Source: Gammaproteobacteria bacterium (GTDB taxonomy: Bacteria > Pseudomonadota > Gammaproteobacteria > Steroidobacterales > Rariloculaceae). From it: a stretch of 5,638 nucleotides of DNA. This document shows positions 1 to 5,638 of the stretch, piece after piece (positions within the stretch are counted from its first letter, which is position 1; each line of letters opens with the position of its first letter). The position numbers and the translations under genes are program-made. The notes beneath the pieces were generated by a model that saw only the letters and a list, made by a program, of their open reading frames with translations, made no database searches and was not told the DNA's origin. Location of the stretch: positions 1 to 5,638 of the forward strand of contig SMWC01000087.1 in NCBI GenBank assembly GCA_004357505.1, read 5' to 3'.

Positions 1-1177
1 CAAAAAGTCCGAGCCAGAACCCGCGCACGACGACACGCTATCCAGCCAGACGCTCATCAACTTGGAACAGGCGGATGCGATCGCGGAGGCAGACTTTCAT
101 CTGGCCTACGGCCTCTATGACCAGGCGGCTGAATTGGTTGAGAAGGCGTTGCAAGCTGAGCCCGGGCGCCGCGATTTGAAGCTGAAACTCCTCGAGGTCT
201 TCTTCGTTTGGGGCAACAAGGAGTTCTTTTTGGAGACGGCACAAGGTCTGCGAGCGGATATTGGCTCCGGTCCCGACCCCGAATGGGACAAGGTCGTCAT
301 CATGGGCAAGCAGATCTGCCCCGACGATGACTTATTCTCTGCGGCTACCGTGTCTGCGGGCGCGGAACTGGACGTTGCTCTGGATGCCGGTGACTCGCCC
401 TCACTCGATATGGCATTCGATGCTGACGATGCCGCAGACGTTAAATTGGGCGAAGTCGATCTCGGCAACCAGGAAGTCGACCTCGCGCTTGAAGGCAGCG
501 ACACGCCAGAAGACGCTGCCGAGGAAGTATTGGATCTCGGCGCTGAGACCCTCGCCGGACTTGAGACGGCGTTATTTGCACAGGTGAAAGACGACAACGA
601 TGAGGCAACCGGGAAGCCTGGGTTCGATCCGGATGCCACAGACACGGCTAGCTCGCCCGAGACCGATCAGGGCACCGCGGAGCTTGAGCTGGATGAGCTG
701 GGCCTGGATCTTGAGGATCTGGCAGATTTGGACAGCGAAAACGAGACACCGTCCGGCGCCGATGATCTTGAAGCCGTAGAACCGAACACGGTTGTCGATG
801 ACATCCTGTCGGCCTCGGCTGATCCCTCCGCCACGGACTCTGGTATCGATCTCGACCTAGACGATCTGGGATCGGAGCCGGGCGAAGAGCCTGTTGCACA
901 GACCGTTGGTTCCGATGTGATGGTTGGCGCGGAGACGGATCTCAACCTCGACGCCGATACCGGGACAGCCGCGGGTGACACGAGCACCTCAGGTCAGACC
1001 GGTCTCCTGGATCCGCATTCGATGACGATGACTGACGTCGGTACGAAGTTGGACTTGGCTCGAGCGTATGTGGACATGGGCGACCAAGACGGCGCGCGCG
1101 CCATTCTTGACGAGGTTTTGGCGGAAGGGGATTCTACCCAGCACAACGAAGCCCAGGAGATCATCGACAGTCTCTAG
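1..1177 (+). CDS. fimV: FimV C-terminal part (5' truncated by window edge)
   Basis: The frame is open from base 2 to the TAG at 1175-1177 and gives 391 visible residues. The TTG at 62 is an internal Leu, because the 20 codons before it are also open and FimV is a much larger protein, so the real start lies outside the window. Visible residues about 25-105 form the TPR-like FimV segment (EADFHLAYGLYDQAAELVEKA, then DLKLKLLEVFFVWGN). Residues about 106-340 are a low-complexity acidic linker full of Asp, Glu and Leu (for example LDLEDLADLD and IDLDLDDLG). Residues about 341-391 form the FimV C-terminal domain (VGTKLDLARAYVDMGDQDGAR to the end). From family knowledge, FimV is an inner-membrane polar hub with a periplasmic LysM part and a cytoplasmic TPR tail; it supports type IV pilus assembly and pole organisation. 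The LysM and membrane parts are not in view. Its neighbour truA starts 16 bases downstream, as in many relatives. Confidence 0.93.
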   Translation, partial: KKSEPEPAHDDTLSSQTLINLEQADAIAEADFHLAYGLYDQAAELVEKALQAEPGRRDLKLKLLEVFFVWGNKEFFLETAQGLRADIGSGPDPEWDKVVIMGKQICPDDDLFSAATVSAGAELDVALDAGDSPSLDMAFDADDAADVKLGEVDLGNQEVDLALEGSDTPEDAAEEVLDLGAETLAGLETALFAQVKDDNDEATGKPGFDPDATDTASSPETDQGTAELELDELGLDLEDLADLDSENETPSGADDLEAVEPNTVVDDILSASADPSATDSGIDLDLDDLGSEPGEEPVAQTVGSDVMVGAETDLNLDADTGTAAGDTSTSGQTGLLDPHSMTMTDVGTKLDLARAYVDMGDQDGARAILDEVLAEGDSTQHNEAQEIIDSL

Positions 1178-1193
1178 CTGACTGGCGCCCATC

Positions 1194-1976
1194 GTGCGTA
1201 TCGCTCTCGGCCTGGAATACGACGGTACGGACTTTGTTGGCTGGCAGTCGCAGCGCGACGGCCGTAGTGTCCAGGACCTACTGACTGTCGCGATCGCTAC
1301 GGTCGCCGATCATCCTGTGACTGTTTTCGGATCCGGTCGTACCGACGCGGGCGTGCACGCCGCTCAGCAGATTGCTCATTTCGATACCGCGGCGAGTCGC
1401 GAGCCGCGTCAATGGTTACTCGGTATCAATTCCAGACTTCCTGCAGATATCGCCGTTCAGTGGGTCAAAGAGGTTAAACCTGAATTCGATGCTCGTCGCT
1501 CAGCGCTGTGGCGACGCTATCGCTATTTGCTGCGGCTGCGCGGCACGCGCTCCGCGCTCTCGCGACGGCGAGCGTGGTGGTTACACGACTCAATGGATTG
1601 TGGAGCGATGAGTGCGGCCGGTGCCGCATGGCTCGGCGAGAACGATTTCTCGGCTTTCCGGGCAGCCGGCTGCCGATCTTCCACGCCCATGCGCCGTCTT
1701 ATCTCGGTCGGTATCCACAGGCGTGAATCGTTGATCGCCCTGGAGTTCACTGCCAACGCATTCCTGCAGCACATGGTGCGCAACCTCGTCGGTGTGCTGG
1801 TCGAGATCGGTACGGGTAGGGCGGCGCAGAGCTGGGCCGCCGAAGTGCTTGCCGGCCGTGATCGAACTCAGGGCGGGATGGCTGCACCGGCGCAAGGCTT
1901 GACGCTGATCGAGGTGGCCTACCCGGAGCATTTCGATCTTCCGGCACGTCCCGACAACGATGCCGATTTCATCTAA
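1194..1976 (+). CDS. truA: tRNA pseudouridine(38-40) synthase TruA
   Basis: TruA converts uridines 38-40 in the anticodon arm of many tRNAs to pseudouridine. The 260-residue product is close to the usual length for the family. It opens with MRIALGLEYDGTDFVGWQ and has the catalytic motif SGRTDAGVHA at residues 47-56, with Asp51 the expected nucleophilic aspartate. It also has the RRYRYLL segment (107-113), GENDFSAFRAAGC (148-160), and the C-terminal ANAFLQHMVRNLVG core (187-200). GTG at 1194 is chosen because a stop in the same frame (TGA 1179-1181) lies just upstream and this start gives the expected N-terminus; only a CTG at 1182 could compete. No Shine-Dalgarno sequence is visible in the 16 bases after fimV, so translation may depend on ribosomes finishing fimV (inference). 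The reading frame is intact. Confidence 0.97.
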   Translation: MRIALGLEYDGTDFVGWQSQRDGRSVQDLLTVAIATVADHPVTVFGSGRTDAGVHAAQQIAHFDTAASREPRQWLLGINSRLPADIAVQWVKEVKPEFDARRSALWRRYRYLLRLRGTRSALSRRRAWWLHDSMDCGAMSAAGAAWLGENDFSAFRAAGCRSSTPMRRLISVGIHRRESLIALEFTANAFLQHMVRNLVGVLVEIGTGRAAQSWAAEVLAGRDRTQGGMAAPAQGLTLIEVAYPEHFDLPARPDNDADFI

Positions 1977-1980
1977 CCGC

Positions 1981-1997
1981 CGCCCCGTGGGCGTTTT
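1981..1997 (+). terminator. Possible weak intrinsic terminator after truA
   Basis: Four bases after the truA stop, CGCCC (1981-1985) can pair perfectly with GGGCG (1989-1993) around a three-base loop (CGT). TTTT (1994-1997) follows directly, then CGTTATCATT. A GC-only stem followed by a T run is the form of a Rho-independent terminator, but the stem is only 5 bp and the T run is short and interrupted, so read-through into accD is likely. It sits in the 59-base gap separating fimV-truA from the tightly packed accD-folC-dedD-cvpA block, which fits a transcript boundary. I see no convincing -35/-10 pair for accD in the gap. Confidence 0.4.
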
Positions 1998-2035
1998 CGT
2001 TATCATTCTCTGCCCCCGCAGTCTGTGTAGTGTCC

Positions 2036-2896
2036 ATGAGCTGGTTTGACAAGCTAATGCCCTCTCGGATCAAGACCGATCAGCGCAAGCGCTCGGTTCC
2101 GGAAGGACTGTGGGTGAAGTGCAGCAGCTGTGCCGCGCAGCTCTACCGAGCTGAACTGACACGCAATCTTTTCGTCTGCCCGAAGTGCGATTACCACATG
2201 CGAATCGGTGCGCGCGAGCGTTTGGAGATGTTCCTGGACCCGGACTCCGGCCACGAGATCGCGGCGAAGTTGGCACCGCTGGATCCTCTAAAGTTTCGCG
2301 ACAGCAAGCGTTATCGGGATCGCCTGAACCAAGCGCAGAAGGATACCGGTGAGTTGGATGCGTTAATCGTTTTCGCAGGCACGTTGAAAGCCGTTCCAGT
2401 CGTCGTCGCCGCGTTCGAATTTCGTTTTATGGCCGGTTCGATGGGCTCGGTAGTGGGCGAGCGTTTCGTCCGTGGTGTGCGCTACTGTATCGAGCACAAA
2501 CGACCATTCGTCTGTTTTACGGCGAGCGGTGGCGCGCGCATGCAAGAGGCATTGATCTCACTGATGCAGATGGCGAAGACGAGCTCCGCGCTGGCCGAAT
2601 TGGCGGAGGCGGGGCTGCCGTACATCTCATTCATGACCGATCCGACGACCGGCGGCGTGTCTGCGAGCCTGGCGCTGCTCGGTGACATCAATCTTGCCGA
2701 GCCTAAGGCCCTGATCGGCTTCGCAGGGCCACGAGTCATCGAGCAGACCGTCGGCGAGACGCTGCCCGAGGGCTTCCAGCGATCCGAGTTTCTGCTCGAG
2801 AAAGGCGCGCTCGACATGATCGTGGACCGGCGCCACGCTCGAGACGTGGTTGCCGGGTTCCTGGCCAAGCTAACGGATCGCCCGCCACCGTCTTGA
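2036..2896 (+). CDS. accD: Acetyl-CoA carboxylase carboxyltransferase subunit beta
   Basis: AccD pairs with AccA to move the carboxyl group from biotin on AccB to acetyl-CoA, forming malonyl-CoA, the committed precursor of fatty acids. The 286-residue protein has the N-terminal zinc ribbon with four cysteines at 29, 32, 48 and 51 (CSSC and CPKC). The crotonase-fold carboxyltransferase domain follows: FEFRFMAGSMGSVVGERF (128-144), TASGGARMQE (162-171) and DPTTGGVSASLALLGDI (202-218), the last two carrying the paired glycines expected at the acyl-CoA thioester sites. ATG at 2036 is preferred over GTG at 2030 because it gives the family N-terminus MSWFDKLMPSRIK; the GTG would add only two residues. 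Neither start has a clear ribosome binding site. It overlaps folC by four bases. accA is not in the window, as is usual. Confidence 0.97.
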   Translation: MSWFDKLMPSRIKTDQRKRSVPEGLWVKCSSCAAQLYRAELTRNLFVCPKCDYHMRIGARERLEMFLDPDSGHEIAAKLAPLDPLKFRDSKRYRDRLNQAQKDTGELDALIVFAGTLKAVPVVVAAFEFRFMAGSMGSVVGERFVRGVRYCIEHKRPFVCFTASGGARMQEALISLMQMAKTSSALAELAEAGLPYISFMTDPTTGGVSASLALLGDINLAEPKALIGFAGPRVIEQTVGETLPEGFQRSEFLLEKGALDMIVDRRHARDVVAGFLAKLTDRPPPS

Positions 2897-4251
2897 ACAC
2901 GACCACAGTTTGCCCCCCTAAAGATCACTCGCCACGGTTCTCTAGTCTGGAGGGTTGGCTGGATTGGCTGGAAACACTCCATCCAAAGAAAATCGATCTC
3001 GGTCTGGGTCGTACCAAACAGGTATTGTCGGCGTTAGGATTGGAGCGACCGCCTTTTCGCGTCATCACAATCGGTGGTACCAACGGCAAGGGTTCCTGCG
3101 TCGCGCTACTCGAGAGCATTTACCTGGAGGCCGGTTACCGGATCGGTGCATTCACGTCTCCTCATCTGTGGAGATATAACGAGCGGTTGCGCGTAGACGG
3201 CCGGGAGACCACCGACGATGAACTGATCGCGATCTTCGGCAAGATCGAACTTGTGCGCGGTGATGTGACGCTGTCCTATTTCGAGTACTCCACCGTCGCT
3301 GCGATCGCCGAGTTCGCGCGCCGGGAGGTCCAGATCGCAATACTCGAAGTCGGTCTCGGCGGGCGTCTGGACGCCGTGAACGCGCTCGATCCGGATGCGA
3401 GCATGATAGTCAGCATCGATCTCGATCATCAGGCCTGGCTCGGCGACTCGCGAGATGCCATTGGTTTTGAGAAGGCAGGGATCCTACGCCGGGCTCGTCC
3501 GGGCATCGTCGCGGATCGCGACCCTCCCGCGACGCTGCTTGCCTATGCGCAGAACCTTGGTACCGCGCTCCGCCTGTTGGGCCGGGATTTCGATTACGAG
3601 CTGCTGTCCGACGGTGGCTGGCGGTATCAAGCCACGGCTTCGGAGTCACCGATTTTGCCCGTGCCGTCGTTCGGTGGCCGCGTACAGCTCGGCAATGTGG
3701 CCGCTTGCGTGGCAGTCATTCGGTCGCTCGAAACCGAGTTACCGGTGCGAGATGCGGCGCTCGGCAGAGGAATCGAGCGTGCGCGTTTACCGGCACGATT
3801 GGAGCGCCGCCTGCTCGACGGCGTCGAGTGGATATTCGACGTAGCGCACAATCCGGCGGCAGCACGTGTCCTTGCAGATGAGCTCGCGTGCTCTCGCAAA
3901 CCTCGTCGAACCATTGCCGTATTCGCGGCGATGGCTGACAAAGACCTCGCCGGACTCATCGAGCCTCTCATCCCCGTCGTGGACGAATGGCTGGTGACGC
4001 GCGCTCCTACCGAACGAGGCGCGTCGACGGACACGCTGTTGAGTGTCCTAATCGAATCTGATGCCAAGAGCACGCAGGCGCAGCCCGTTGTGGCTGAGGC
4101 ATGTCGTTATGCCCGCAGTTTGGCCGAGGACGGAGACCGTGTGTTGGTATTCGGATCTTGTTATATGGTCGGGCCCGCGATGACGGCGCTTGGGCTATAC
4201 TGCGCCCCGTCTCAAACGGACGATAGAGCCTCCAGATGGACCGGGGTTTGA
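2893..4251 (+). CDS. folC: Bifunctional dihydrofolate synthase / folylpolyglutamate synthase
   Basis: FolC joins glutamate to dihydropteroate to make dihydrofolate, then extends folates with further glutamates, using ATP in the cytoplasm. The 452-residue protein has the Mur-ligase-like ATP loop GGTNGKGS (61-68), TSPHLWRYNERLRV (88-101), YFEYST (129-134), ILEVGLGGRLDAVN (150-163) and a segment with His179 and Lys194 (LDHQAWLG, then FEKAGILR) that supplies metal-binding and probable carbamylated-lysine positions. The C-terminal domain carries DVAHNP (316-321). The TTG start overlaps the accD stop (TTGA, 2893-2896) and places the conserved WLDWLETLHPKKIDLGLGR block near residue 22, a few residues later than in E. 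coli FolC. No Shine-Dalgarno sequence is visible, so translational coupling to accD is inferred. It is modestly longer than the roughly 420 residues typical of the enteric enzyme, and its last 16 bases overlap the SPOR-domain gene. Confidence 0.96.
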   Translation: MNTTTVCPPKDHSPRFSSLEGWLDWLETLHPKKIDLGLGRTKQVLSALGLERPPFRVITIGGTNGKGSCVALLESIYLEAGYRIGAFTSPHLWRYNERLRVDGRETTDDELIAIFGKIELVRGDVTLSYFEYSTVAAIAEFARREVQIAILEVGLGGRLDAVNALDPDASMIVSIDLDHQAWLGDSRDAIGFEKAGILRRARPGIVADRDPPATLLAYAQNLGTALRLLGRDFDYELLSDGGWRYQATASESPILPVPSFGGRVQLGNVAACVAVIRSLETELPVRDAALGRGIERARLPARLERRLLDGVEWIFDVAHNPAAARVLADELACSRKPRRTIAVFAAMADKDLAGLIEPLIPVVDEWLVTRAPTERGASTDTLLSVLIESDAKSTQAQPVVAEACRYARSLAEDGDRVLVFGSCYMVGPAMTALGLYCAPSQTDDRASRWTGV

Positions 4252-4790
4252 AGGAACGACTTGTTGGCGCGGTGGTGCTCGTGGCCTTGGGTGTGTGGCT
4301 TGTCCCTCGGGTTCTCGACGGGCCGGGACAGAATAGTCGCCCCGAGTCTGAAGCACTTCAACTTCCGGCACCCACGGAGTCTGCGCCGCTGAGATCGCGA
4401 ACCATCATTCTCGACAATGACCGCGAGCCCCCAACGCCTGCGGTGGGCGCCCACGTTTCCGGTCTTGCTGCCGCGAGTCGGTCGCAGCAGTCGGTTCGCG
4501 ACACCTCTGCAACGCCGCGAACCGACCATCCCGCAACAGCTTCTTCCGCCCACGCAGTGGGGGGCTGGTTCGTCCAGATCGGTAGTTACGCCGAGAAAGA
4601 AAACGCGCGGCGGCAGGCCGACCGGGTGTCGACATATGGCTTCGACGCGCACGTGTCCACCTACGTGGCGGGCGGTCGTTCCATGCAGCGCGTCCGAGTC
4701 GGTCCGCAAACGTCCAGGGAACGTGCGGAGGCGGCTGCCTCAGCTTTGTCTGCGCATGGCTTTGTGGTGCAGGTCGTCTTCGAGAAATAA
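4236..4790 (+). CDS. dedD: DedD-like SPOR-domain inner-membrane protein
   Basis: The 184-residue protein has the DedD layout. A short cytoplasmic N-terminus (MDRGLKERLVG) leads into one membrane-spanning segment at about residues 9-26, then a long Pro/Ser/Thr/Ala-rich linker (about 30-108), then a C-terminal SPOR domain (about 109-183) opening with GGWFVQIGSYAEKENARRQAD and containing MQRVRVGP. From family knowledge, SPOR domains bind glycan strands lacking stem peptides, which are enriched at division septa, and DedD takes part in cell constriction. The N-in, C-out orientation is inferred from the single segment and the periplasmic role of SPOR. ATG at 4236 lies inside the end of folC (16-base overlap) and gives the expected N-terminus; no good ribosome binding site precedes it. 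The position between folC and cvpA is the standard one for dedD. Sequence outside the membrane segment and SPOR domain is poorly conserved in this family, so orthology rests on context. Confidence 0.9.
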   Translation: MDRGLKERLVGAVVLVALGVWLVPRVLDGPGQNSRPESEALQLPAPTESAPLRSRTIILDNDREPPTPAVGAHVSGLAAASRSQQSVRDTSATPRTDHPATASSAHAVGGWFVQIGSYAEKENARRQADRVSTYGFDAHVSTYVAGGRSMQRVRVGPQTSRERAEAAASALSAHGFVVQVVFEK

Positions 4791-4814
4791 TTTGCGTTTG
4801 GGTTCAACACGCTC

Positions 4815-5294
4815 GTGTCCTGGGTAGATTGGTTGATCGTCTTAGGCTGCTTAGGGTCGGCAGGATTCGGATTCTGGCGCGGCTTCGCGCAGGAAGCCTT
4901 ATCCGTCATCGTCTGGCTCGCCGCCATCTGGTTAGCCTGGCGCTTTACGTGGGTCATCGAACCGCTGCTGGGCAACTGGGTTGTCGCGCCGGAACTGAAG
5001 ATTTGGGTTGCACGAGCAGTGATCTTCCTTCTCATATTGATCCTGGGCGGCCTGATCGGGTGGTTCGTACGGGAACTGATGAGGCACACCGGGCTAAAGG
5101 GAACGGACCGTGTCTTGGGCTCATTATTCGGCCTGGTTCGTGGTGTGCTCATCGTCGGCCTGGCGGTGATAGTCCTGGAGTTTATGGGCCTCGATCAGGA
5201 CCCTTGGTGGCAGGAGGCGAGGCTCGGTCCCTTCGGTGAGCGGGTGGCCGGCGGAATTCGTTATTACGCAGCATTAGGTAGTAGCTATCTCTAA
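4815..5294 (+). CDS. cvpA: CvpA family inner-membrane protein
   Basis: The 159-residue protein is almost the usual CvpA length (about 160) and is strongly hydrophobic. Likely membrane segments are at about residues 4-22, 27-45, 66-88 and 103-122. Family signatures are the N-terminal SWVDWLIV, GFWRGFAQEALSVIVWLAA (19-37) and TDRVLGSLFGLVRGVLIV (97-114). CvpA was named for its requirement in colicin V production in E. coli; its molecular role is not well settled, and envelope homeostasis has been suggested. GTG at 4815 is the only candidate start, because the dedD stop TAA (4788-4790) is in the same frame and no ATG, GTG, TTG or CTG lies between them. The gap to dedD is 24 bases. purF follows 60 bases downstream, the classic cvpA-purF pairing. 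I see no complete PurR operator ahead of it. Confidence 0.93.
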   Translation: MSWVDWLIVLGCLGSAGFGFWRGFAQEALSVIVWLAAIWLAWRFTWVIEPLLGNWVVAPELKIWVARAVIFLLILILGGLIGWFVRELMRHTGLKGTDRVLGSLFGLVRGVLIVGLAVIVLEFMGLDQDPWWQEARLGPFGERVAGGIRYYAALGSSYL

Positions 5295-5340
5295 ACAGGC
5301 TGCCCCTGAGGTAGTCCGGGCGTGAAGTTCGTGAGCCCTT

Positions 5341-5346
5341 AAGAGG
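5341..5346 (+). promoter_or_regulatory. Shine-Dalgarno-like site for purF
   Basis: AAGAGG lies 8 bases before the ACG codon that precedes the PurF catalytic cysteine. It differs from the ideal AAGGAGG by the loss of one G, and the surrounding TAAGAGGT also matches the anti-Shine-Dalgarno core well. It is the clearest ribosome binding site in the window; the other gene starts lack one. It decides the purF start by placing initiation at 5355, in the frame that reads straight into Cys-Gly-Ile-Val-Gly. Its first two bases overlap the in-frame stop TAA at 5340-5342. Confidence 0.7.
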
Positions 5347-5354
5347 TTTGGTTC

Positions 5355-5638
5355 ACGTGTGGAATTGTTGGAATCGTCGGTCAGAGCGCTGTGCATCAGT
5401 CTCTGTACGACGCGTTGACTAACTTGCAGCATCGAGGCCAGGATGCCGCCGGCATCATGACCGCAGAGGAGGGCCATCTTTATCTGCGCAAGAGTACCGG
5501 CCTGGTCCGCGATGTTTTTCAGCAACGGCACATGCTGCGGTTGCGCGGCAACATGGGAATCGGGCACGTGCGTTATCCGACAGCCGGTAGCGCCAGCCTG
5601 GCGGAAGCGCAGCCGTTCTACGTCAACTCGCCCTATGG
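5355..5638 (+). CDS. purF: Amidophosphoribosyltransferase PurF, N-terminal part (ACG start?; 3' truncated by window edge)
   Basis: PurF makes phosphoribosylamine from PRPP and glutamine, the first committed step of purine synthesis. The frame gives 94 full codons before the window ends. The product begins (M)CGIVGIVGQSAVHQSLYDAL and contains LQHRGQDAAGI (24-34), GLVRDVFQQRHM (49-60), GNMGIGHVRYPTAGS (65-79) and EAQPFYVNSPYG to the edge. This is the N-terminal glutamine amidotransferase (Ntn-hydrolase) domain and aligns almost without gaps to E. coli PurF. Cys2 becomes the N-terminal catalytic nucleophile once Met is removed, so the start must lie directly before TGT (5358-5360). That codon is ACG. 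Upstream codons in the frame are TTC, TGG, GTT and GAG, then the stop TAA, so no standard start exists. A Shine-Dalgarno-like AAGAGG supports initiation here. The phosphoribosyltransferase domain lies beyond the window. Identity is certain; the start codon is the open question. Confidence 0.93.

Noticed and set aside
62..64. TTG as the start of FimV, giving a short 371-residue protein
   Set aside because: The frame stays open upstream to the window edge with FimV-like sequence, and FimV is far larger. The TTG is an internal leucine.
115..645. Long open frame on the - strand opposite fimV
   Set aside because: Its Ser-rich, low-complexity product is the antisense reading of the repetitive acidic codons of FimV. 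It has no recognisable domain and lies opposite a well-supported gene.
1590..2006. Open frame on the - strand opposite truA
   Set aside because: The product shows no recognisable family and is opposite a complete, conserved truA. GC-rich third positions commonly leave such antisense frames open.
4196..4201. TATACT near the end of folC as a -10 box for dedD
   Set aside because: It resembles a -10 hexamer, but there is no -35-like sequence at 16-18 bases upstream and no extended -10 TG at the right place. It lies in coding sequence and is probably chance.
4782..4797. Possible PurR operator ahead of cvpA-purF, with ATTTGCGT matching the right half of the E. coli consensus
   Set aside because: Only the right half matches well; the left half (GAGAAATA) matches ACGCAAAC at three of eight positions. 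A half site is weak evidence, and PurR is not universal outside enterics.
4788..4817. dedD and cvpA are in the same frame, separated by one TAA and eight codons, suggesting read-through to a fusion protein
   Set aside because: TAA followed by T is an efficient stop context, both proteins are complete with normal lengths, and GTG gives the standard CvpA N-terminus. The shared frame is a one-in-three chance.
5357..5422. GTG at 5357 as the purF start
   Set aside because: It is in a different frame from the conserved PurF sequence, and its own frame ends at a TAA after about 21 codons. It would work only with a two-base insertion.

Overview
The window carries a conserved housekeeping gene cluster of Gammaproteobacteria, all on the + strand: fimV (3' part) - truA - accD - folC - dedD/SPOR - cvpA - purF (5' part). 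The sequence is moderately GC-rich. The gene order, a FimV with its characteristic C-terminal domain, and an accD-folC-dedD-cvpA-purF block all point to a gammaproteobacterium with type IV pili or a related polar organising system. The order resembles the Pseudomonas/Chromatiales arrangement more than the enteric one, but I cannot name a genus.

Layout. Positions 1-1177 encode the C-terminal 391 residues of FimV: a TPR-like segment, a long acidic Asp/Glu/Leu linker and the FimV C-terminal domain. truA (1194-1976, GTG start) makes tRNA pseudouridine synthase A. A short GC-only hairpin followed by a T run (1981-1997) lies between truA and accD and may be a weak terminator. accD (2036-2896) and folC (2893-4251, TTG start) overlap by four bases. 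folC overlaps dedD (4236-4790) by 16 bases. cvpA (4815-5294, GTG start) follows after 24 bases. purF begins after a 60-base gap and runs off the right end.

Functions. The cluster combines a cell-envelope organiser (FimV), tRNA modification (TruA), the committed step of fatty acid synthesis (AccD), folate polyglutamylation (FolC), a septal-type SPOR protein, a CvpA membrane protein and the first step of purine synthesis (PurF). FolC and PurF are linked metabolically, because purine synthesis uses folate one-carbon donors. The tight packing from accD to cvpA suggests one transcript.

The main oddity is the purF start. The reading frame enters the canonical N-terminus (Cys-Gly-Ile-Val-Gly-Ile) directly after an ACG codon. 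There is no ATG, GTG, TTG or CTG between that codon and the in-frame upstream stop TAA at 5340-5342, yet a good Shine-Dalgarno-like AAGAGG sits 8 bases before the ACG. This is either a genuine ACG start or a sequence error or mutation. A standard start-codon gene caller would miss the true start and the catalytic cysteine. No trp genes and no dedA lie between truA and accD, where they are found in many relatives. I see no mobile element, RNA gene, CRISPR array or novel multi-gene system here.
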